From Aestuariivivens sediminicola (GTDB lineage: Bacteria; Bacteroidota; Bacteroidia; Flavobacteriales; Flavobacteriaceae): a stretch of DNA of 50,624 bases. Where the stretch lies: assembly GCF_022662015.1 (NCBI RefSeq), contig NZ_JAKMCM010000009.1, forward strand, positions 1-50,624, in the 5' to 3' direction. Below are positions 45,301 through 50,624 of this stretch, piece after piece. How positions within the stretch are numbered: position 1 is the first letter of the stretch; each line of letters opens with the position of its first letter. The position numbers and the translations under genes were made by a program. Below the pieces are notes generated by a model, which worked only from the letters and a program-made list of their open reading frames with translations, was not told the origin of the DNA and did no database searches.

Positions 45301-45731
45301 AAATAATCCAGGGCCTTCGTAAAATTGCCCAATTCATAATAAACCGTTCCAATGTTGTTAAAAGTGGTTGCCAATGCTTTGGTATCCGATAACTGTGCAT
45401 GTAATTCATGGCTTTTTAGAAAATAATCTAAAGCTTCATTAAATTGTCCCTGAACCGCATATGTATTTCCAATAAATCGGAAAACCGTTGCTTTCCATTT
45501 TCTATTGTTCTTTTCTTCCGAAAACTTGAGCACACGATGACCAAATACGCGCGCGGAGTCGAGGTTTTGCCTAAACAAGAGCATAAAGGCATCTAATCCG
45601 GCTTCAAATCTCAAAGAATCTATTTTCTTCTGGTCCTCAAATGCAATTTTAAGGCTGTCTAAAGTTGACGATTGTCCGAACGAAACACTTATTAAACCAA
45701 TACATAGAAGTAATGAAAGTTTGTATTTCAT
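42357..45731 (-). CDS. TPR-histidine kinase-receiver-class III cyclase fusion
   Basis: An 1124-residue hybrid signalling protein: signal peptide (1-20), about seven TPRs (60-355) outside the cytoplasm, coiled coil, membrane helix (404-426), HisKA with phospho-acceptor His459 (SHELKTPLNG), HATPase (DENRLQQILYNLVGNAIKF through GGTGLGLTVTKQL), receiver with Asp764 (LLDIMMPHMSGYE), and a class III cyclase (about 865-1015) with metal Asp876 and Asp920 and catalytic Asn991 and Arg995. The adenine-contacting Lys position is Gln917. A short TPR-like helical tail follows. Phosphorelay from kinase to receiver probably gates cyclase output. An inverted repeat TTAAGT-N6-ACTTAA lies about 40 bp upstream of the start. 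Confidence 0.94.
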   Translation of the reverse strand: MKYKLSLLLCIGLISVSFGQSSTLDSLKIAFEDQKKIDSLRFEAGLDAFMLLFRQNLDSARVFGHRVLKFSEEKNNRKWKATVFRFIGNTYAVQGQFNEALDYFLKSHELHAQLSDTKALATTFNNIGTVYYELGNFTKALDYLLQGLKISEEINDKENLARLTNNLGNVYIRQKNQTKALEYLSYSLKLKQEIGNKRTLVHAYNNVALVHSDMNEFDAALENLLKSAALAEEVGDKRGITRAYNNIGEIYNKQGMYDKALDYLNKGIIIKNEIGDKEGLISAYLYRGGGTYLMLGKYELAKKDCEKSLALAQESGVLIAQKEACECLSIVWEKLGNYNKSLKYFKQSVQAKDSLFNKDKTQEITRQEMQYQFEKQQLADSIAFNKEKAEQELRYAKDISQQRNKVNLLIFGTIGLLLVGGLYWRSRQKSIKLRQEREIIGRLKQVDRLKDQFLANTSHELKTPLNGIIGLSESLMDGVAGKMSPKAIENLDMITNSGKRLSNLVNDILDFSKLKNEDLSLNIQSIDIFPIAELVLKVSSGLAKDKNLKLINAISKTIPLVLADENRLQQILYNLVGNAIKFTEKGTVEINAVKKGAYLRITVSDTGIGIPKEQFHSIFKSFEQGDGSISRTYGGTGLGLTVTKQLVELHGGEINVESTLGQGSEFSFTLPLSQESRDSLEQKEEDVVQGVRTDAVESKNEDILALDVKTSELTILIVDDEPINRRVLENHLTVAGYNVVEVGSGKEALERIQNGHDFDLILLDIMMPHMSGYEVCETIRKTYSSSELPIVLLTAKNRVSDLVTGFNVGANDYLTKPFSKNELLSRIKTHLNLYGIHRATSRFVPSEFLKSVGREAITDVILGDHIQKEVTVLFTDVRDYTTLSESMTPTQNFKFVNAYVGRMGPLIQQHKGFVNQYLGDGIMALFPEQASHALQAAIAMQKTIIDYNIRREKEGYEPISVGMGMHTGSLVMGIIGDSYRNDTAIIADTVNTASRVEGTSKFYGANIVISESSMSTIDNKDDFNFRYLGKVKVKGKHEALGVYECFDGDDDESIDLKKKTIKDFQKGLDHFFNKAFPKASAAFDKVLSKNPKDLVAKYFITKSAEYTISGTPVDWDMVNTLDKK

Positions 45732-45896
45732 TTATATTTTTATTGCCGTATTGTTATGAATTGCTAAAGTTAAGTGTTAATACTTAATTTTTAAAGTATG
45801 ATAAACAAAAAAGGAGTAGCTGCGTTAGGAAGAAAATCTGTATTCGCTTTTTATATTCTTAAACGCATTTAACTACTGTAATGAAGGAGCATAAAA

Positions 45897-46742
45897 CTAA
45901 GCCTGATTGCAAGGCAGCACAAAGAAAGGAATGTCAATTTTGAATGCCAGGGTTTCCAAACCACTTTGAGCAAACAAACGTTTTATAAAGGAATGTTTTT
46001 TATTCTTTATAACGAGCATCTTAATCTTATTAACATGAATATAGTCGTAGATTTCTTTCAGCATATCTTTATTTGAAGTATCGATATAATCATGTTTAAG
46101 ATCCTTAAAATTAGTATTAAAAAACTCATGGTTATCGTAAGATTCATAGGCTAAATGGTTCTGATCCGCAATATGTAAAATGGCCAATTCCGAATTAAAA
46201 TTATACACCCACTCTTTTAAAAGTTCCACATCATCATTATCGAATGGCTCAAGATTAGTAGTTGCTAAAACTACTTTCGACAAATTTGAAAATTTGAAGT
46301 CATTTGGTATCACTAAAACAGGCGTTGTACATCTTTGAATGACATGAATAGTATTACTTCCAAAGAATACCTTCTCCAAACCTGAAGCACCCTTAGTCCC
46401 CATTAAGATCAAATCGATTTGTTGTGTTTCACAAACTTGATTAATGGCATCAGTAAAGTTATCATAATCCACAATAGAATGAAATTCATGTTTATCGTTT
46501 CGATACCGCTTCTTGATTCCAGTGATAATATTATTAATGGATTTCTTGGCAGCATCAACAATGGTATTGTATATAGTGGCGGAGGAGGACACTACCAACA
46601 TATCATCGGAAATAAATGATGATGCTTTTTGTACATTCATCAGATAAAATCTACATTCTTCATCCTTGAAAAATTTCATACCAAAATCAATAGCATTCAA
46701 TGAATTCTTCGAAAAGTCCGTGGGTAAGAGTATAAATTTCAT
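45897..46742 (-). CDS. Universal stress protein, tandem UspA domains
   Basis: A 281-residue cytoplasmic protein with two Usp domains. The first keeps the nucleotide-binding signature (LMGTKGASGLEKVFFGSNTIHVIQ, the G-2x-G-9x-G-S/T pattern) and FILLPTDFSKNSLNAIDF. The second (about 155-281) has a degenerate loop (VIKNKKHSFIKRLFAQSGLETLAF) and probably does not bind ATP the same way. Such tandem forms are common in Bacteroidota. It neighbours the cyclase fusion on the same strand, separated by 165 bp without a clear terminator, and is divergent from the DUF3108-like gene. Confidence 0.92.
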   Translation of the reverse strand: MKFILLPTDFSKNSLNAIDFGMKFFKDEECRFYLMNVQKASSFISDDMLVVSSSATIYNTIVDAAKKSINNIITGIKKRYRNDKHEFHSIVDYDNFTDAINQVCETQQIDLILMGTKGASGLEKVFFGSNTIHVIQRCTTPVLVIPNDFKFSNLSKVVLATTNLEPFDNDDVELLKEWVYNFNSELAILHIADQNHLAYESYDNHEFFNTNFKDLKHDYIDTSNKDMLKEIYDYIHVNKIKMLVIKNKKHSFIKRLFAQSGLETLAFKIDIPFFVLPCNQA

Positions 46743-46916
46743 GGTGCTTGATATTAGTTTTTAAATATAGTAAGTGAGGTGATTTAAAAATATGATAAAT
46801 ATCAGTCGTTACCATCTCTATATTGCAGACAAAAATTAGTTTAATAAATTTATCCATTGTACTTTCGGCACAATAAATGAGACCTGTTACGTTATAATTC
46901 AAATAAAAATAACTTA

Positions 46917-47678
46917 ATGCGAATTTCCCTAATTCTTATTGTTCTGGCTAACATGATTGTCCATGCACAAAATTCGGCTATCGGAATTTCAGAAAAGCTC
47001 ACCTACACAGCTTCATATAATATGTCAGGCATTTTAAACGATATTGCAGAGGTAACCCTGGAAACTAGCCCTGTTAAAACGTCTAAAGCTACGTTGATGA
47101 GGTTAAAGTGCACCGCCGTAACCTTCAGTAAATGGGATAACTTTTTTAAAATAAGAGATCTTTATGAAAGTTATGTGAATCCGCAAACCCTCACTCCATA
47201 TTTATATAATCGCGACATCAACGAGGGAACCTACTATAAGGCAATGAAATATACCTATAGTCATAAAACAAATACGGTGAAGACCGTTCAAACGAAAAAA
47301 AACAATAATATTGAAAACAAAACCGTGTCCATTGGCAAGGGCACAAGGGATATTGTTTCGACATTGTACACAATGCGACTCTTCGATTATGATACCATGA
47401 ACAAAGGAGAACGTAAAACACTTACCCTTATTTTTGATCGAAAAGAAATTAAAGCACAGATCACCTATTTAGGTAAAGAAGAGATCAGCACGGCCATAGG
47501 CAAAAAGGAATGTTATAAATTAGCCATAGGTTCATCTACAGAAATATTAAAAGGAAATAACAATAATCTATTATGGCTTACAGCAGATAAAAATAAAATC
47601 ATTGTTTACGGAAAATTTAAAATTCCAGTTGGTAATGGTGAACTAAAAATTAAATCAGCTTCGGGTCTGAAGCAATAA
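46917..47678 (+). CDS. DUF3108-like exported protein
   Basis: A 253-residue protein with a signal peptide (cleavage near VHAQ) and an all-beta domain: EKLTYTASYNMSGILNDIAEVTLE, DLYESYVNPQTLTPYLYNRDINEGTYYKAMKYTYSHKTN, and KTLTLIFDRKEIKAQITYLGKEEIST. These match the DUF3108 pattern, which may bind lipids or act in the envelope. A -7-like element TACTTTCG lies at 46860-46867. The next gene begins 3 bp after its stop. Confidence 0.8.
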   Translation: MRISLILIVLANMIVHAQNSAIGISEKLTYTASYNMSGILNDIAEVTLETSPVKTSKATLMRLKCTAVTFSKWDNFFKIRDLYESYVNPQTLTPYLYNRDINEGTYYKAMKYTYSHKTNTVKTVQTKKNNNIENKTVSIGKGTRDIVSTLYTMRLFDYDTMNKGERKTLTLIFDRKEIKAQITYLGKEEISTAIGKKECYKLAIGSSTEILKGNNNNLLWLTADKNKIIVYGKFKIPVGNGELKIKSASGLKQ

Positions 47679-47681
47679 ACT

Positions 47682-48041
47682 ATGAAGACATTATTCATCA
47701 TTTTAGCGGTTATTACTTCTATTCTTTCAGCCATTTTTGCAGTTTTACCAATTTCAAATTTGGCCGTGATTCCGGCCATATTAGCATTTGCCTTTGCCTT
47801 TGCCGCTCATTATATGTCCAAAAAAGAAGGTGAGGTAAGGAAAATTATTCCATTCACCTTTTTTCTAACAACAATTGCTCTGATGCTTTCACTGTATAAG
47901 GCTGTATTTATCGCTTCAGAAGTCACTCAAACAGAATCTTTAGAGGCCAAGGAAATCCAACTTGAAGAAGAAGCAATTGACGAATTGGAAGAACTTGATC
48001 TTGAGATCGAAGAAATTGAAGATATCACCATTGATGAGTGA
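47682..48041 (+). CDS. Small membrane protein with acidic tail
   Basis: A 119-residue protein with three predicted helices (about 3-22, 26-44, 57-78) and a highly acidic C-terminal tail of about 35 residues rich in Glu, Asp, Ile and Leu (for example EEEAIDELEELDLEIEEIED), probably helical or coiled-coil. I do not recognise a family. It is 3 bp downstream of the DUF3108-like gene and likely coupled to it. Confidence 0.72.
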   Translation: MKTLFIILAVITSILSAIFAVLPISNLAVIPAILAFAFAFAAHYMSKKEGEVRKIIPFTFFLTTIALMLSLYKAVFIASEVTQTESLEAKEIQLEEEAIDELEELDLEIEEIEDITIDE

Positions 48042-48160
48042 GTAATTACCTCTATTATATGTATATTAGCATTATCAAAATAATTAAATTAAACATAGGA
48101 TTATAATCTTAATTCAAAGACTATAATAAATGTAATTTGCTTGGGATAAACCCTATTAAT

Positions 48161-49219
48161 ATGCTTGTTAAAACCTTTGTCTCTCTCTCTCTACTGACAT
48201 TATTAGGTACTTGTGCAACCGAAAAGTACAGCACTAAAATCAAAAACATTAAAAATAGTATTAAGTTGGTTGATAGCTCTCTTGTAGTGAAGTATGCCAA
48301 CACCATAACACCAGAAGAATTGAGCACCCATTTATATGCCTTTGCATCGGACGAATTCAGAGGACGTAAGGTTGGTGAAGAAGGCCAAAAATTGGCTGCG
48401 AAATTCTTAAAAGATTATTACAATTCAAATGGTATTCCTTCTCCGTTAGGTAAAAATAATTATTATCAAACGATCCCGGCCTCATTTTTTCCTAAGGACA
48501 CTAAATCATCCGAGAATGTCATGGCCTATATTGAGGGATCAGAGAAACCCGAAGAAGTCATCATCATTTCCGCACATTTAGATCATCTGGGAATTAATGA
48601 AAACGGAGCTATTTACTATGGTGCCGACGATGATGGTTCCGGAACTGTTGCGATAATGGAAATTGCTGAAGCATTTCTTTTGGCCAAAAATGCTGGTCAT
48701 GGTCCAAAACGGAGTATTTTATTTCTCCATTTAACTGCAGAAGAAATTGGCAAACGCGGATCTGAATATTATACGACTTACCCAACTTACCCTATCACCA
48801 GTTCCATTGCGAACCTTAATATAGATATGATAGGAAGGGTAGATGGTTTTCATAAGGACAATAACAACTATGTTTATTTAATAGGTTCGAACAGATTAAG
48901 TAAAGAATTGCACTATATCTCAGAAAAAGTAAACCGTGCTTATTGTAATCTTGATTTGGATTACAGGTACAATGCAGAAAATGATCGTAATAAATATTAT
49001 ATGAGATCAGATCATTACAATTTTGCCAAACACGGTGTACCGGTCATATTTTACTTCAACGGGGAGCATGAAGATTATCATAAGCCCAGTGATACACCGG
49101 ATAAAATACAATATAATCTATTAAAAAAAAGAGCACAACTTATTTTTGCTACGGCCTGGCAATTAGCTAACCAACCGCATCGATTGGCTTTGGACACCAA
49201 CCATGAACTGTTAAATTAG
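48161..49219 (+). CDS. M28 family zinc peptidase, lipoprotein
   Basis: A 352-residue metallopeptidase of family M28 (aminopeptidase-like). Two-zinc ligands are visible in ISAHLDHLG (His), YGADDDGSGT (bridging Asp), LTAEEIG (catalytic Glu plus ligand Glu), NIDMIGR (Asp) and DYHKPSDTPDK (His). The N-terminus from the ATG at 48161 has a lipobox LLGTC18, so it is probably a surface or periplasmic lipoprotein. A TTG at 48137 opens the frame earlier but gives an atypical signal. It is a tandem paralogue of the next gene, with different membrane attachment. Confidence 0.92.
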   Translation: MLVKTFVSLSLLTLLGTCATEKYSTKIKNIKNSIKLVDSSLVVKYANTITPEELSTHLYAFASDEFRGRKVGEEGQKLAAKFLKDYYNSNGIPSPLGKNNYYQTIPASFFPKDTKSSENVMAYIEGSEKPEEVIIISAHLDHLGINENGAIYYGADDDGSGTVAIMEIAEAFLLAKNAGHGPKRSILFLHLTAEEIGKRGSEYYTTYPTYPITSSIANLNIDMIGRVDGFHKDNNNYVYLIGSNRLSKELHYISEKVNRAYCNLDLDYRYNAENDRNKYYMRSDHYNFAKHGVPVIFYFNGEHEDYHKPSDTPDKIQYNLLKKRAQLIFATAWQLANQPHRLALDTNHELLN

Positions 49220-49341
49220 ATGCGGATTGACCAAAGCTTAGTTTAGAATTTCGTATTATAGCGGTTTTAATTCTCACATAAGAATGTTTATACTAGTTTA
49301 AAGGATTCGTCCTTATTCCATTCATAGATTAATTTAAAATT

Positions 49342-50361
49342 ATGATTTGTAAAAACGTATTTCCCCTATTAATTACCACCTGTTTCATGGTGGCCTTTGG
49401 CACCTCACAGACACATACCTTAGAATCAGTAAAAAATACATTAGTTACCACATATGCTGAAACGATAACTTCAGGTGAACTAAAAGAGATGCTTTACACC
49501 TATGCTTCCGATGATTTTGAAGGAAGACAAACAGGCGAACCTGGACAAAAAAAAGCTGTAAACTTTTTAAAAGACTACTATACAGCCATCGAAGTGCCTT
49601 CTCCATTGAAAGATAACACTTACTTTCAAAAGATTCCATCGTCGTTTTTCAATAACATGGCTCAGGATTCTGAAAATGTGATAGCGTATATCAGAGGTTC
49701 AGAAAAACCGGAAGAAGTCATTGTTATTTCTGCACATTTAGATCATATCGGCACAACCAAAAATGGTGATATCAATAATGGCGCGGATGATGATGGTTCC
49801 GGAACGGTGGCGATTCTAGAGATAGCTGAAGCCTTTAAAACTGCTGAAAAAGCAGGTCAGGCTCCCAAACGGTCAGTTTTATTTTTACATGTTACGGGTG
49901 AAGAAATTGGGTTATATGGTTCAAGATATTATACCGATGTGGACCCCGTATTCCCTATAGAACAAACAGTAGCAAATTTAAATATTGATATGATCGGTCG
50001 TATTGACCCAAAGCATGAAGGAAGAAGTAATTACTTGTACCTTATTGGGTCCGATAAACTAAGTGCAGAATTACACGAGCTTTCCGAAACCATAAACAAC
50101 ACTTACTTTAAATTAGAATTTGATTACACTTACAATGATGATGATGATCCGAACCGATTTTATTATCGTTCAGACCATTATAATTTTGCAAAACATAATG
50201 TACCGGTTATCTTCTACTTCAATGGCACACACGCCGATTACCATAAACCTAGCGATACACCGGATAAAATTTCATATCCCTATTTAGAGACTCGTGCCCG
50301 TTTAATATTCCATATGGCCTGGGAATTGGCAAACCGTGAGCACCGTATTACGTTGGATTAA
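49342..50361 (+). CDS. M28 family zinc peptidase, secreted
   Basis: A 339-residue M28 metallopeptidase, close paralogue of the upstream protein: ISAHLDHIG, NNGADDDGSGTVAI, HVTGEEIGLYGS, NLNIDMIGRID and DYHKPSDTPDK provide the zinc and catalytic residues. It has a cleavable signal peptide (AFGTSQ) but no lipobox cysteine, so it is soluble in the periplasm or secreted. The 122-bp gap has no obvious terminator. The pair arose by tandem duplication. Confidence 0.92.
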   Translation: MICKNVFPLLITTCFMVAFGTSQTHTLESVKNTLVTTYAETITSGELKEMLYTYASDDFEGRQTGEPGQKKAVNFLKDYYTAIEVPSPLKDNTYFQKIPSSFFNNMAQDSENVIAYIRGSEKPEEVIVISAHLDHIGTTKNGDINNGADDDGSGTVAILEIAEAFKTAEKAGQAPKRSVLFLHVTGEEIGLYGSRYYTDVDPVFPIEQTVANLNIDMIGRIDPKHEGRSNYLYLIGSDKLSAELHELSETINNTYFKLEFDYTYNDDDDPNRFYYRSDHYNFAKHNVPVIFYFNGTHADYHKPSDTPDKISYPYLETRARLIFHMAWELANREHRITLD

Positions 50362-50425
50362 CGCTCTATAAATTGAATTTTATTATAAAATCGTTCTCGT
50401 AACAATGACTTTAATCAGGCGGAAA

Positions 50426-50624
50426 GATCGGTCTCACTTCGACGACCTCACTTAAGTGAGGTGCTCAGCATAAACTTCTCGACCGATTACTTTATAAAAA
50501 AAAGTCCCTTGACAAGCAAGAGACTTTGTAAGGGGTGGAAGATCGGTCTCACTTCGACTACCTCACTTAAGTGAGGTGCTCAGCATAAACTTCTCGACCG
50601 ATTACTTTATAATGAAAAAAGTCC
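50426..50624. repeat. 115-bp tandem repeat with cruciform potential, truncated by window end
   Basis: Two units start at 50426 and 50541 (period 115 bp) and are nearly identical over about 80 bp. Each has an outer inverted repeat ATCGGTC/GACCGAT (50427-50433 with 50481-50487 in unit 1) enclosing a perfect 18-bp palindrome ACCTCACTTAAGTGAGGT (50445-50462 and 50560-50577). Between units a hairpin (AAAGTC-CTTG with CAAG-GACTTT, 50501-50527) is present. The second unit continues past the window, so the copy number is unknown. Confidence 0.88.

Noticed and set aside
34912-46742. Genomic island of foreign origin
   Set aside because: Base composition and promoter style look like the neighbours and no integrase, tRNA or insertion sequence flanks it; I use island only for functional clustering.
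50422-50624. CRISPR array
   Set aside because: The unit is 115 bp with internal palindromes and the inter-unit segment is a hairpin, not a unique spacer; no cas genes are nearby.

Overview
This roughly 50.6 kb window looks like chromosomal DNA of a marine-type flavobacterium (Bacteroidota, Flavobacteriaceae). The evidence is AT-rich DNA, promoters of the Bacteroidota type (TTTG, about 19 bp, TAnnTTTG), few Shine-Dalgarno sites, and lineage marker genes: gldF/gldG next to dnaN, a split transketolase, and the tgt-lptG-EamA-accA block. I see no tRNA or rRNA gene, insertion sequence, prophage or CRISPR array. Most genes are intact core or lineage genes.

Layout. 0.2-3.7 kb: translation operon thrS-infC-rpmI-rplT, with infC apparently starting at AUA, closed by a strong terminator. 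3.7-7.5 kb: sulfatase-yjbQ pair, a small lipoprotein and a secreted Bacteroidota protein. 7.6-13.5 kb (minus): dnaB, accA, an EamA transporter, lptG and tgt. 13.6-16.2 kb: split transketolase behind a consensus promoter overlapping a palindrome, then a beta-barrel protein. 16.2-19.7 kb (minus): two-subunit Na+/solute symporter and an AGCS symporter. 19.8-22.5 kb: operon of an HGSNAT-like membrane acyltransferase, a TfoX-N protein and a GH18 chitinase lipoprotein. 22.7-26.5 kb: GMC oxidoreductase with its Tat-exported small subunit, followed by EthD and DUF4440 genes that share a duplicated leader. 26.5-28.6 kb (minus): purC and phoH separated by a structured-RNA candidate. 28.8-34.3 kb: DUF62 protein lacking its catalytic triad, ABM protein, gldF, a BamE-like gene, gldG and dnaN.

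The most interesting stretch is 34.4-46.7 kb, which looks like a cyclic-nucleotide signalling and redox/sulfur island. A class III cyclase with TPRs is divergent from a sigma54 activator that carries a cyclic-nucleotide-binding domain and a GAFTGA motif. Directly downstream of that activator lie two palindromes 21 bp apart and a near-consensus -24/-12 promoter in front of an OsmC-family gene. Next come a TsdA-like dihaem cytochrome c and two exported DsrE-like proteins, then a 1124-residue TPR-histidine kinase-receiver-cyclase fusion and a universal stress protein. I infer a circuit in which cyclic nucleotide activates the sigma54 activator, which activates osmC. This is not demonstrated.

46.9-50.6 kb: a DUF3108-like gene, a small acidic-tailed membrane protein, tandem M28 peptidases (one lipoprotein, one secreted) and, at the window edge, a 115-bp tandem repeat with cruciform potential that runs off the end.

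All functional calls come from reading motifs and recalling families. No search was run.
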